Assembly (NCBI GenBank): GCA_965219935.1
Contig: CBDCOU010000003.1
Coordinates: 1,054,001 to 1,118,000, forward strand
Direction: 5' to 3'
Source of the DNA: Bin34 sp965219935
GTDB taxonomy: Bacteria > Chloroflexota > Anaerolineae > Caldilineales > Caldilineaceae
Length of the DNA stretch: 64,000 nt
A program made the translations under genes and the position numbers. Under the pieces are notes generated by a model, which ran no database searches, was not told the DNA's origin, and worked only from the letters and a program-made list of their open reading frames with translations. Positions 17,956 through 27,122 of the stretch are shown here, in pieces. The first letter of the stretch is position 1, and each line of letters starts with the position of its first letter.

Positions 17956-20340
17956 ATGTTCAGGCAGGACATATATGCAGATCCGGCGATGGTGTCCCAC
18001 AACCCACACAATCCAATGAAGGAATTGGACACAAAAGCAACTCCCCTCGACCTTCCCCAGGTGATCAGGCCATGGGTCGCAATTGACTTGGAGGTGCATC
18101 GCAACGGTAGATTGTTGTCGGACATCGGTGCCGTGCGATTCGACGGTCACACATTTAGGTGCAAGCCGTCCAGTGCCAAGCAGATATCGACAGCATTGAA
18201 GGACCTTGACAGTTTCTGCACGGGTTGCAAGTACCTGCTCGGCCACAATTTGATTGGCCATGACCTGGTCGTCATCAGAGATCTCAAACCTGGCCTGAGC
18301 CTTCTCAAGACTCGAGTCATCGATACCCTGTACCTGTCACCGCTGGCTTTTCCCCGCAACCCATACCACCGTCTGGTCAAGAACTACAAGCTGGTCAAGG
18401 ACACGGTCAACGATCCGGTGGCCGACGCCAGGCTCGCCACCCGTTTGTTCAGTGACCAGTACGACTCCTTCCGGCAACAGGCGGATACCGTGCCGGACCT
18501 GATTCGGTTCTACGCCTACTGCTTTCGACGGGCAACGGATGCAAGCGGCGCGAGGCCGTTCCAAGGCTTGGCCGACGTGCTCGACACGCCGGTCCAGCCA
18601 CCGATTGCCTCCGATCAGGAAGCCCAAAGCGTTGCCATCGGCCTTGGCAACGAGCACGCGTGTCCGAACCTGTTGCGGCGGTTGGTGCGGGAATCCCTTG
18701 CCAACTGTGAGGGGTTGCCGGCCTGGGCATATTGTGTGGCTTGGCTGACGGTGGCAGGCGGCAACTCCGTGCTGCCCGAGTGGGTGCGCCGCCAGCATGT
18801 TGGGATCCCCGGCATGTTGCGAAAACTGCGGGAGCTGTCCTGTGGGCAGGACAGCTGTGCCTACTGTCGCAAGAACCATGATGCGGTCTCCCAGTTGCGG
18901 CGGTTTTTCCAGTTCGAGAACTTTCGCCTCACGGATGACGGGGAGCCCCTGCAACGGATACTCTCGGAAGCGGGCATGAACGGCGCCTCACTACTCGGCG
19001 TTCTGCCAACCAGCGGAGGAAAGTCGCTGTGCTTCCAGCTCCCGGCTCTGGTCCGCTACTTCCGACGCGGACTGCTCACGGTGGTTGTGTCGCCATTGCA
19101 GGCCTTGATGAAGGACCAGGTCGACAACCTGCGCGAACGGACCGGCGTAACCGAAGTCGCGGCCGTCCACGGCCTGCTCACGCCACCCGAACGCGGTGCC
19201 GTCCTGGAGCAGGTCCGAATGGGTGACATCGGTCTTCTCTACCTGTCCCCGGAACAGCTCCGGAATCCTGCGGTCGAGGACACGTTGTCCCACAGGGAAA
19301 TCGGATGCTGGGTGTTTGACGAAGCCCACTGCCTGTCGAAGTGGGGCCCTGACTTCCGGCCAGATTACTTATACGTCAGCCGGTTCATCAAGAAGCATTC
19401 GTCAGGGAACCAGGAATTTCCCTCCGCCATCGCCTGCTACACGGCGACGGCCAAACAGGATGTCATCGAAGACATCCAGCAACATTTCGCCTCCGCCCTG
19501 GACTGTACACTTTCCCTGCATGCCGCCGGTGTGGAACGGGCGAATCTTGAGTTCGAGGTCCGGTTTGTGCCGAAGGCAACGAAGTGGGCCACAGCGGCCG
19601 AGTTGTTGGAGGATCGGCTCCCGGATGACGGCAGTTGCATCGTCTACTGCTCCACACGGAAATCGAGCGAGGAGACCGCCCATTTCCTGGCATTGAAGGG
19701 ATTCGGGGCTGCCCACTTTCACGGAGGCTTGGATCCAGCCCGCAAAAAGGAGGTGCTGGAAGCCTTTGTTCACGACCGGCTGAAAGTCATTTGCGCCACC
19801 AATGCCTTCGGCATGGGTGTGGACAAGGATAACGTGAGGATGGTCCTGCACGTCGAGGTGCCGGGGTCGCTCGAAAACTACCTGCAGGAAGCCGGTCGGG
19901 CCGGTCGGGACAGCCGTCCCGCTGCCTGCATCCTCCTGTTCGATGAACAGGACATCGAGACCCAGTTCAGGCTGGGCAACATGTCCCGGATATCCCAAAG
20001 GGACATCCAACAGGTCCTGAGGGGCATCCGCAGGAAGGAACGAATACCGGGCAAGGAAATCGTCATGACGTCCGGAGAGCTGCTGCGATCGAACGATGTC
20101 GACACATCGTTCGACATCACCGACCGATCGGCCGACACCAAGGTCAAGACTGCGGTCGCGTGGCTGGAACGCGGAGGTTTCCTCGACCGAAACCACAACT
20201 CCAAACCAGGTGTTCAACGGCAAGCCCCTCTTTGCAACCTTGGAGGAAGCCACAGGCAAGCTGGATTCACTGCAACTCAAACCCGGTCAGAGGCGAAACT
20301 GGGAACTTCTCCTTCAGGTCCTGATCAATTCGGACATTGA
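17956..20340 (+). CDS. DEDD exonuclease-RecQ helicase, N-terminal part of a frameshifted giant helicase
   Basis: An N-terminal exonuclease-like domain (about residues 35-175) has Exo I AIDLEV, Exo II LGHNLIGHD and Exo III NDPVADARLA, with Asn where DEDDh enzymes have His. A SF2 RecQ helicase domain follows: Walker A as PTSGGKSLCFQ, DEAH box FDEAHCLSKWGPDFRPDY, AFGMGVDKDNV and EAGRAGRD. A winged-helix-like stretch ends at WLERGGFLDRN. Homology then stops and resumes one frame over: skipping one base in the AAA at 20203-20205 joins Asn-His-Asn-Ser to the next segment's Asn-Gln-Val-Phe. The meaningful part thus ends at about 20202 and the rest to 20340 is out of frame. The start could be 17956, 17989 or 18016; no ribosome site decides. 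Confidence 0.85.
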   Translation: MFRQDIYADPAMVSHNPHNPMKELDTKATPLDLPQVIRPWVAIDLEVHRNGRLLSDIGAVRFDGHTFRCKPSSAKQISTALKDLDSFCTGCKYLLGHNLIGHDLVVIRDLKPGLSLLKTRVIDTLYLSPLAFPRNPYHRLVKNYKLVKDTVNDPVADARLATRLFSDQYDSFRQQADTVPDLIRFYAYCFRRATDASGARPFQGLADVLDTPVQPPIASDQEAQSVAIGLGNEHACPNLLRRLVRESLANCEGLPAWAYCVAWLTVAGGNSVLPEWVRRQHVGIPGMLRKLRELSCGQDSCAYCRKNHDAVSQLRRFFQFENFRLTDDGEPLQRILSEAGMNGASLLGVLPTSGGKSLCFQLPALVRYFRRGLLTVVVSPLQALMKDQVDNLRERTGVTEVAAVHGLLTPPERGAVLEQVRMGDIGLLYLSPEQLRNPAVEDTLSHREIGCWVFDEAHCLSKWGPDFRPDYLYVSRFIKKHSSGNQEFPSAIACYTATAKQDVIEDIQQHFASALDCTLSLHAAGVERANLEFEVRFVPKATKWATAAELLEDRLPDDGSCIVYCSTRKSSEETAHFLALKGFGAAHFHGGLDPARKKEVLEAFVHDRLKVICATNAFGMGVDKDNVRMVLHVEVPGSLENYLQEAGRAGRDSRPAACILLFDEQDIETQFRLGNMSRISQRDIQQVLRGIRRKERIPGKEIVMTSGELLRSNDVDTSFDITDRSADTKVKTAVAWLERGGFLDRNHNSKPGVQRQAPLCNLGGSHRQAGFTATQTRSEAKLGTSPSGPDQFGH

Positions 20341-23242
20341 CGACGGGTTGAATGCGGATTTCCTGGCCCATCAAATGGGAAACCTCGTTGACGAACAGGA
20401 AGCACGCGGGATCAGCAGCCAGGAGGTCATCCGCATCCTGAATCAGATGGCGCAGGCCGGCATTGTTTCCGACGGTCTGCTCATGACCACCTTCCTGCGC
20501 CCCAAAGGCTCCAAGGCGGCGCAGCGCGAATTCGAGGCAGTCTGCCAGGTTGAGAATGAAATGGTGGCATCACTGGCAAACGAACATCCAGACGCCGACC
20601 TTGAAACGGCATACCCGTTGGATCTGCGGCGGCTCAACCAAATGCTGATCAACCAAGGTTTGACACACAGCAATCCCTCCCTACTTCGAAATTTACTCAA
20701 GAGTATTGCCGCGGATGGCCGAGGGATGGCAGGCCGGAAGGGCAGCATCGAGTTCGAGTTCAGCCGCAAGGATCACTATCGGGTCACCCTGAACCGGGAT
20801 TGGTCCAACCTCAAGGCCACCGTCAAGAAGCGCCACGACCTTGCCGAACAAATTCTCCGGGAACTCTATGCCAGGATCCCGGCAGAACACGCGTCCTCCC
20901 AAGCTGAAATCCTTGTTCAGTTCTCGCTCAAGGAGGTTGAGGAAGGATGCGTCGAGTTGGTCAAGGATTCGGACAACTCTTTGGCCGCAATCGAACGGGG
21001 CCTGTTGTTCCTGCACGAGCAAAATATCATCATCCTGCAGCACGGTCTGGCAGTGTTCCGCCAAGCCATGACCATGAACCTCAAAGACGAAGCCAGGGAG
21101 CGCAGGTACAACCGGGGGGACTATGCACCGTTGGACAGCCACTACAAGGCCAAGGTCAACCAGGTGCACGTCGTCAACGAATACGCTCAGTTGAGCCAGG
21201 AAAGCATGAAGGTGGCCAAGGCCCTGGTGGCCGACTACTTCAAGTTGGACAACATCAGCTTCAACCGCCGCTACTTCCGGGGCAGACGAGAACTCCTGGA
21301 CCTGGCCACCAGCCAGCAGTCCTTTGCCAGCATCGTCGAAGCACTGGGCAATCCGCACCAACAGGCGATAGTGCAGGCTCCCGCCGACAGCAACATGCTC
21401 GTACTGGCCGGTCCCGGCTCGGGCAAGACCAAGGTAGTCGTGCATAGATGCGCCTACCTGACCCGCGTGGAAAGGGTTCCCCCATTCAGCATCCTGGTCC
21501 TCTGCTTCAACCACAGCACTTCAGTGGAACTGCGCCGGCGCCTCAAGGTTCTACTGGGAGACGACGCGCGATCCATTACTGTCCAGACCTACCACGGTCT
21601 GGCCCTGCGCCTGGTCGGCCATGCCGCGTTGCCGGAAGTTCACACAACCCGCCACCGAGCTCCCGTCGACTTCGACAAGATGATTGCCCAGGCAACAGCG
21701 CTGCTGACGGGGCGGTCGGATGTTCCGGGCATCCCGGACGATCAGTTGCGCGAACGGTTGCTGGCCGGCTTCCAATACATCCTGGTGGACGAGTACCAGG
21801 ACATCGATGCACCACAGTACGAGATGATCTCGGCGATCGCCGGGCGCACCATCGAGGAATCGGACGACAAGCTGAGCATCATGGCCGTCGGCGACGATGA
21901 CCAGAGCATCTACGCATTCAGGGGAGCCAATGTCAGGTTCATCAGGCAGTTCGAGGAGGACTACGGCGCACAACGCCACTACCTGGTCCAGAACTACCGG
22001 TCCACCGATCACATCATCGCGGCCGCCAATCAACTGATCGCGCACAACCGCGACCGGATGAAGACCCGACATGAAATCCGCATCAACGAGGCGCGCCACC
22101 ACCACAACCCCGGGGGCATACTTGCCAACGTTGATCGTGGCCTGCGCGGCCGCGTGCAAATCGTGGACTGCCAAGACACCGTCGCACAAGCACTGGCCGC
22201 CGTGACGGAACTGACCAGACTCAAGGGACTGTTGCCGGACCTGGCCTGGGAGGACTGTGCTGTCTTGGCCAGACGAGGCCTCACCGGTGATGAGTTGGAC
22301 CACTTCCGCTCGGCGGCGAACCATGCCGGCATACCCCTGAGCCTCCCTTTGGGCAGCGATGAAACCGTTTCCCCGTTTCGCATCAGGGAATTTGACGCCG
22401 CGTTCAAGCACCTTCACGGGTTCAGAACGGAACTGTTCACCCCGGCGGACCTCGCCCGGCAACTGGCCCACCTGAACCTCAAGGATGGCCCGCGGACGGC
22501 CCAGTTGAAGGCGATGCAGGAACACTGGGAGTTGGAGACCGGCGGCAGCGAGTTTCCCGTACAGGCGTTCACGTCGTACATGGCCGACTGCCTGCTCGAA
22601 ACCCGCCGCGAACAACGAGTGGGCAAGGGCGTGTTCACAGGCACGGCCCACAGCGTCAAGGGGCTGGAATTCCGCGTGGTGCTGGTCTTGGACGGTTACT
22701 GGCAGCTCCAACGGCGGGATCAACTTGAGGAGGAGCGCAGACTGTTCTACGTGGCCATGACCCGAGCCAAGGACTGTTTGGCCCTGTTTCACCGCCATGG
22801 TGCGGACAACCCACACCTGAGACACATTTTTGGCCAGGCATGCCTGCACAGAGAGGGACCGAGAAGCGGTTCCTACCCATTGAGGGGGTATGCAACGTTG
22901 GGATTATCGGACCTATACCTCAGCTTCGCGGGCCGGAAAGCCGAGAGCGACCGCATCCATGAAGCACTGCCGAATCTACATGCAGGCGACACGGTGATGC
23001 TGAAATCGAACACACGAGAGCTCAGTCACAATGGCACCACCGTGGCATCCCTGAGCAGGAAAGGCCGGGAGAAAGTCGAGCGGATTACCGGCTCCAAGGT
23101 AGAAGGAACCGTGCTTGCCATGGTTCGCCGCAGCGTCGAGGATGAGGACGAGAAGTACCGCGACAGTAACCAGACTGCAACCTGGGAAGTACCCATGGTC
23201 GAACTCAACTGGAATCGGGGGATTGCACGAACCCCCATTTGA
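20204..23242 (+). CDS. UvrD/Rep-type SF1 helicase, C-terminal part of the frameshifted giant helicase
   Basis: This continues the preceding gene in the +1 frame. A winged-helix/linker region of about 380 residues leads into a UvrD-like SF1A helicase: Walker A LAGPGSGKTK, motif II ILVDEYQDIDAPQ, motif III VGDDDQSIYAFRGA, motif IV LVQNYRST, motif V GTAHSVKGLEF and motif VI LFYVAMTRAKD. Every helicase motif is intact. Together the parts encode about 1,760 residues, as in large bacterial exonuclease-RecQ-UvrD proteins annotated as RecQ family helicases, presumably acting in DNA repair. The frame is open back to 20096, but that stretch is out of register with the RecQ domain. Translation as a separate protein would need an internal start. 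Confidence 0.85.
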   Translation, partial: NQVFNGKPLFATLEEATGKLDSLQLKPGQRRNWELLLQVLINSDIDDGLNADFLAHQMGNLVDEQEARGISSQEVIRILNQMAQAGIVSDGLLMTTFLRPKGSKAAQREFEAVCQVENEMVASLANEHPDADLETAYPLDLRRLNQMLINQGLTHSNPSLLRNLLKSIAADGRGMAGRKGSIEFEFSRKDHYRVTLNRDWSNLKATVKKRHDLAEQILRELYARIPAEHASSQAEILVQFSLKEVEEGCVELVKDSDNSLAAIERGLLFLHEQNIIILQHGLAVFRQAMTMNLKDEARERRYNRGDYAPLDSHYKAKVNQVHVVNEYAQLSQESMKVAKALVADYFKLDNISFNRRYFRGRRELLDLATSQQSFASIVEALGNPHQQAIVQAPADSNMLVLAGPGSGKTKVVVHRCAYLTRVERVPPFSILVLCFNHSTSVELRRRLKVLLGDDARSITVQTYHGLALRLVGHAALPEVHTTRHRAPVDFDKMIAQATALLTGRSDVPGIPDDQLRERLLAGFQYILVDEYQDIDAPQYEMISAIAGRTIEESDDKLSIMAVGDDDQSIYAFRGANVRFIRQFEEDYGAQRHYLVQNYRSTDHIIAAANQLIAHNRDRMKTRHEIRINEARHHHNPGGILANVDRGLRGRVQIVDCQDTVAQALAAVTELTRLKGLLPDLAWEDCAVLARRGLTGDELDHFRSAANHAGIPLSLPLGSDETVSPFRIREFDAAFKHLHGFRTELFTPADLARQLAHLNLKDGPRTAQLKAMQEHWELETGGSEFPVQAFTSYMADCLLETRREQRVGKGVFTGTAHSVKGLEFRVVLVLDGYWQLQRRDQLEEERRLFYVAMTRAKDCLALFHRHGADNPHLRHIFGQACLHREGPRSGSYPLRGYATLGLSDLYLSFAGRKAESDRIHEALPNLHAGDTVMLKSNTRELSHNGTTVASLSRKGREKVERITGSKVEGTVLAMVRRSVEDEDEKYRDSNQTATWEVPMVELNWNRGIARTPI

Positions 23243-23268
23243 TCTCGATAGCCTCCGCTCGTAGGAGA

Positions 23269-24051
23269 TCAATCGTCCCAGTCACGGGCCGAACTGCGGC
23301 CCAGAATGCAGAACTGCTCCAACTCGTAAACACAGCCGTTGGCCGGCCGGGAGTCCGGTGACAACCAGAACGCAACGTGGTGTGCTACCTGGTCCGGGGT
23401 TAGAAGCCTGCCGGTGGGTGCAAAGGCTTTGGGTACGTCCAGGTACCAGTCCTCCGGCAGTCCCTCGGAGATTTTGAGTGCAATCTCGTTGGGCGATGTA
23501 CACCAGCCAACGTTCAGCTGATTGATCCGGATCCGTTCCTCGGCCAAGGCGTTGGCCATGTTCCGGGTCATTGTTTGCAACCCGCCCTTGGATGCGGAAT
23601 AGGGCATCAGATCCGCCTGTCCCGACCACGCGTTGACCGAACCGATGTTGACCACGGCACCCTCGCCCTGGGCACGGAAGTGCGGCAAGGCGGCACGGAT
23701 GATAAGGGCGGGAGCCCGCAGGTTGACGTGATAGTGGCGGTCAAACGTGTCCGCATCGGTCTGTTCAATGGTGGCCCGAGCGGTAATGGCCGCGTTGTTG
23801 GCCACCCCGTCTATCCGTCCAAACCGGTCAACCGTATTGGCCACCAGTGACTCGCAAAGATCGGGGTCCGCAACGTCGCCCACGGTGTAGACGGCCGCGT
23901 CGCCGAGTTCCGCGCACAAATCCTGGGCCGCATGTTCACGTCGTCCGTGAACCATGACCGAAGCGCCTTCCGCCACGCACTTCCTGGCGATCGCTTCGCC
24001 AATGCCGGTGGTGGATCCGGTGACAAGAACCACTTTGTCCTTAAGGAGCAT
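23269..24051 (-). CDS. Short-chain dehydrogenase/reductase
   Basis: A 260-residue classical SDR. It has the TGSTTGIGEA cofactor motif, NNAA, the catalytic Ser in NIGSVNAWS, YSASK, and the usual downstream NQLNVGW segment. The C-terminus is extended by a Cys-containing tail ending in DWDD. The ATG at 24051 begins MLLKDKVVLVTGS and overlaps the end of the pdxA-like gene by 11 bases, suggesting translational coupling. It is the last gene of the seven-gene minus-strand operon and converges on the helicase gene with 26 bases between. It likely oxidises a sugar or sugar-acid hydroxyl; the substrate is not deducible. Confidence 0.9.
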   Translation of the reverse strand: MLLKDKVVLVTGSTTGIGEAIARKCVAEGASVMVHGRREHAAQDLCAELGDAAVYTVGDVADPDLCESLVANTVDRFGRIDGVANNAAITARATIEQTDADTFDRHYHVNLRAPALIIRAALPHFRAQGEGAVVNIGSVNAWSGQADLMPYSASKGGLQTMTRNMANALAEERIRINQLNVGWCTSPNEIALKISEGLPEDWYLDVPKAFAPTGRLLTPDQVAHHVAFWLSPDSRPANGCVYELEQFCILGRSSARDWDD

Positions 24052-25057
24052 CTGACGTTTTCCTGTTGTTGGCAACCAACGACGAACAGACTTTGAGCGC
24101 ATTGATCAGCGAGTGAGGCCGCGCGGTACCTTGTTCCACGATGTCGAAGGCAGTGCCATGGGCCGTGGTGGCGACGGGCACGGGCAACCCGCCGATCACC
24201 GTGACCCCGCGGGCAAAACCAAGCAGCTTGATGGCGATCTGTCCCTGGTCGTGGTACATCGTGACGGCACCACCGAACTGACCATCCGTAAGGCGCACGA
24301 ACAGCGTATCCGGCGGGAACGGTCCGTGCACCGGAATGCCTCGCCGGCGGCCCTCCTCGACCGCGGGGCCAATTACCTCCAATTCCTCGTCCCCAAACAA
24401 ACCTCCCTCGCCGGCATGGGGATTGAGACCGGCCACTCCGATGCGGGAGTCCGGAAGATTCAGGTCCTGCATGACGGCATGCAACTGTTCGATGGCTGCC
24501 AGCACGCCGGGAGCCGCAACCCGGGCAGGAACTTCGGACAGCGGAATATGGGATGTAACGCGCGACGTGCACCAGTCGTCGAGGATGTTGATCTCGTGGG
24601 CCGGAGCAGAACACTCGAACAATTCCGTCAACAGGGCGGCATCATCGGGATGGCGCGAACCGCCCAGCTGCAAGGACTGCTTATGCATCGGACCGTAGAG
24701 GAAGCCCGCAATCACATCCCGCGCAACCAGGTCAGCTGCCGTGCGCAGGCTTGCCATGCAACTGGCGCCGGCTTCCCGGGACACCGACGCAATCGAAACC
24801 CGGTCCAGGTCGTCTCCTTCCGGCTCCAACAGAATCGGGCAGTCGAGTGGCACCTGGTCCAAGTCGGTCAACGCAACGGCGGGAAGATCCGGTTCCGGCA
24901 ACCGGGCTTGTTGCGCGCCGCGCCCCAGCCACGCGCGGCGGCCAACCACAATCAGCCTGACTGGCGGCAGCGGTTCCGCCAACAGGCGCACCGCCAGCTG
25001 GGGCCCGATCCCCGCCGGATCACCGACGAGAAGCCCAATGGCCGGTTGCGTGGTCAA
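24041..25057 (-). CDS. PdxA-family 4-phospho-hydroxyacid dehydrogenase (PdxA2-like)
   Basis: A 338-residue member of the PdxA family, which oxidises and decarboxylates 4-hydroxythreonine-4-phosphate or, in PdxA2 proteins, phosphorylated four-carbon sugar acids. Family motifs present are GDPAGIGP at the N-terminus, GPMHKQSL, LNPHAGEGGLFGDEE, YHDQGQIAIK and HGTAFDI, covering the metal and phosphate sites. The start is a TTG at 25057 whose TTGA overlaps the TGA stop of the LarA-like gene. The surroundings are sugar catabolism, not vitamin B6 synthesis, so a PdxA2-like role is more likely. No DUF1537 four-carbon acid kinase gene lies beside it, which such pathways usually have. Confidence 0.88.
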   Translation of the reverse strand: MTTQPAIGLLVGDPAGIGPQLAVRLLAEPLPPVRLIVVGRRAWLGRGAQQARLPEPDLPAVALTDLDQVPLDCPILLEPEGDDLDRVSIASVSREAGASCMASLRTAADLVARDVIAGFLYGPMHKQSLQLGGSRHPDDAALLTELFECSAPAHEINILDDWCTSRVTSHIPLSEVPARVAAPGVLAAIEQLHAVMQDLNLPDSRIGVAGLNPHAGEGGLFGDEELEVIGPAVEEGRRRGIPVHGPFPPDTLFVRLTDGQFGGAVTMYHDQGQIAIKLLGFARGVTVIGGLPVPVATTAHGTAFDIVEQGTARPHSLINALKVCSSLVANNRKTSDAP

Positions 25058-26367
25058 TTCAGCCGCCAGGGGCTCTGCATCACACCGGGCTCGCTGAACG
25101 CAAGGGGAACCTCTCCGGTCACAGACAGCCGTGGGTGCGCTTCGATCTCCGAGAGGAGACAGGGACTGGCATAGAAATCGTCGAGGATGAGCGTGTTCTC
25201 AATGAACACCAGGCGTGCATCCTCGGGCGGCCGCGCACAGCCACGCATGGAAACATGCAGCGACTTCTCGTCCGACGGCATCGTAATGGGCAGGCTGACC
25301 CGGAACATGCCGAAAATCCCGGATGTGACCGCATTGGTATACGTGGCATGCCAATCGATCTTCTCTGCCACGCGCGCGGTCGTGATGTTGGCCAGACCCA
25401 GACCGGCAACATTCCCGTGGGTCTCCTCGGTCAGGTCGAGAACCGTGATCACGGCCACGTCCGAAGTCCCGAACGCCTCCTCCTGGCGCGGAATCATGAG
25501 ACGGCTCACGATGTTGGTGTCCATGCCGGTGCCGCTGATGTTCTTGCCCATTTCCCTGACCACGAGCACGTCGATTTCGGGAAAGGGCAGGCTGGCCATC
25601 ATGTCCTTGGCCTCCTGCAACAATTCCGCTTCGGGTTCCATGCCGACCTGGTCGGAGGTCAGGAACTCAATGCGCGCGGTCTCGTCATAGGCGTTCTCGA
25701 CCGGGCAGAGGGAGCCAATGAAGTTGGTTTTGTCGGCGTAGATGCGGGCGGCAGGCGCAAGGTACTTCTGGAAAAAGGCCCCGCCACCGCCATGCATGAT
25801 GGAGGCTCCGTGCTGCTTGCCCAATCCGATGACACACATCTTCGACGGCCCGCTCTCAAGGTGGCTGCGGAAGTCGGTGTGCGGTTTGATGCGGCTCACC
25901 AGGATGCAGTGGTCGGCGGCCATTGACTCCTTCCCTTGGTACAGAATCGGCCCGCCATCCGGAATTTCGCCAATCGGCTCAACCTCCATGGTCGCCCTGA
26001 TTTCGCAACCCGCACTTTCTTCCGTGACCCCGAGTTCTGCCAGCATCGTCTTCTGGCCTTCGGCGATCGCCCCGCCGTGGCTGCCCATGGCCGGAAACAC
26101 GAACGGACGGAAACCGTGGGCCTTCAGCCAGTCGACCGATCCCCTGACCAGCATCGGGATGTTGGCAATGCCGCGACTGCCGGCACCCACCCCGACTACA
26201 GCGCCTGGCTTCATACGGGCCAGCACGCCGCTTTCATCCCAGGCTTCCAGAACCCGCGCGTGGATGTCCGCAACCTTGACCGTGTCGAAGGTCTGGTGAA
26301 CCGAGAGGACCCTGTCCGGCAGGGGTGCCGGGAAGTCCAGATTCTGGATTTGCTCTATCAATTGCAT
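25054..26367 (-). CDS. Lactate racemase (LarA) N-terminal domain-family protein
   Basis: A 437-residue protein whose N-terminal half matches the DUF2088/LarA N-terminal family: GVGAGSRGIANIPML, FVFPAMGSHGGA, then VSRIKPHTDFR and ESGPSKMCVIGLGKQHGA. LarA itself is a nickel-pincer racemase. This subgroup is poorly characterised, and no accessory larB, larC or larE gene is nearby. The ATG at 26367 has an excellent GGGGGAG site; the frame is open upstream without homology. Its end overlaps the pdxA-like start. Within the operon it may epimerise or racemise an alpha-hydroxy acid that the dehydrogenases then use. That is inference from context. Confidence 0.8.
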   Translation of the reverse strand: MQLIEQIQNLDFPAPLPDRVLSVHQTFDTVKVADIHARVLEAWDESGVLARMKPGAVVGVGAGSRGIANIPMLVRGSVDWLKAHGFRPFVFPAMGSHGGAIAEGQKTMLAELGVTEESAGCEIRATMEVEPIGEIPDGGPILYQGKESMAADHCILVSRIKPHTDFRSHLESGPSKMCVIGLGKQHGASIMHGGGGAFFQKYLAPAARIYADKTNFIGSLCPVENAYDETARIEFLTSDQVGMEPEAELLQEAKDMMASLPFPEIDVLVVREMGKNISGTGMDTNIVSRLMIPRQEEAFGTSDVAVITVLDLTEETHGNVAGLGLANITTARVAEKIDWHATYTNAVTSGIFGMFRVSLPITMPSDEKSLHVSMRGCARPPEDARLVFIENTLILDDFYASPCLLSEIEAHPRLSVTGEVPLAFSEPGVMQSPWRLN

Positions 26368-26404
26368 GTCTGTCTCCCCCAAAGGTTGGTGGCACCCGAC
26401 CCGG

Positions 26405-27097
26405 TCAGTCGGGATGCCGCTCGCGTACCCGTTGAACAATCTCCTTCATCAAGCCGGCGAAATCGTCCGACGCGGCCTTGAAGGCATCACCGGCGATTAC
26501 CAGTGGCGCGCCAAACACCACGATCTGCGCGCCGAGGTCCAGAGTCTCTATTGCCTGTTCCACACTTAGGCCCCCCACGGCCTGTACCGGGATGGAAACC
26601 GCGGCTACAACCGACTCCAAGTCCTCGAGCGGTGTCCGCTCCGGCTCCAGGTTCCGCTCATCGAACCCCGTGTGGACGATGATGTAGTCCACGCCCATAT
26701 CCTGGGCTTCCCTCGCCCGGCCCGGTTTGTCGGGACAGAGCATGACATCACACATCACCTGCTTGCCGTACCGCCTCGCCATCTCCACCTGGGCCAGGAT
26801 GCTCGCGTCGTGGGCCTGACCCATGACCACCACCATATCGGCACCGGCCTGGAACATCATTTCCCCTTCCAATCCGGCCCCGTCCATGGTCTTGAGGTCC
26901 GCCACAAGGGGGGTATCCGGAAACTCACGACGCAGCGCACGCACGCCGTGCAGCCCTTCGGCCAGGATCAGCGGTGTGCCGGCTTCGAGCCAGTCGACGC
27001 CAACATCGCAGGCGGCATGTGCCATTTCCAAGGCCTCGGGAATGGTGGTTACATCCAGCGACAACTGAATCAGTGCTCCCGGCATAGCGGCATCCAC
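26405..27097 (-). CDS. HUMPS/KGPDC-family (orotidine-5'-phosphate decarboxylase suprafamily) protein
   Basis: A 230-residue TIM barrel of the suprafamily containing 3-hexulose-6-phosphate synthase and 3-keto-L-gulonate-6-phosphate decarboxylase. The fingerprint is LSLDVTTIPEAL at strand 1, DWLEAGTPLI, and the catalytic D-x-K-x-x-D in VADLKTMD. C-terminal phosphate-binding segments are QAVGGLS and VVFGAPLV. The start may be GTG 27097 or ATG 27085 (MPGALIQLSLD). With PdxA-like and LarA-like partners, it could decarboxylate or aldol-condense a phosphorylated keto-acid. Specificity between HPS and KGPDC types cannot be read by eye. Confidence 0.85.
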   Translation of the reverse strand: MDAAMPGALIQLSLDVTTIPEALEMAHAACDVGVDWLEAGTPLILAEGLHGVRALRREFPDTPLVADLKTMDGAGLEGEMMFQAGADMVVVMGQAHDASILAQVEMARRYGKQVMCDVMLCPDKPGRAREAQDMGVDYIIVHTGFDERNLEPERTPLEDLESVVAAVSIPVQAVGGLSVEQAIETLDLGAQIVVFGAPLVIAGDAFKAASDDFAGLMKEIVQRVRERHPD

Positions 27098-27122
27098 AAC
27101 CCTCGCGTTGACAGTGGTTTGG

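Noticed and set aside
20195..20210. Programmed +1 ribosomal frameshift in the helicase gene
   Set aside because: The site reads TCC AAA CCA without a known slippery motif, rare codon or stop codon at the shift point, so error or mutation is simpler.
21551..22849. Minus-strand open frame opposite the UvrD-type helicase
   Set aside because: All SF1 helicase motifs are on the plus strand; the opposite frame is a shadow.
17956..23242. RecQ-UvrD gene as part of a phage-defence island
   Set aside because: Neighbours on both sides are sugar-metabolism genes; no restriction, toxin, integrase or other defence gene lies nearby.
24041..25057. pdxA as a vitamin B6 biosynthesis gene
   Set aside because: The operon contains only catabolic sugar genes and no pdxJ or serC, so a PdxA2-like catabolic role is more plausible.
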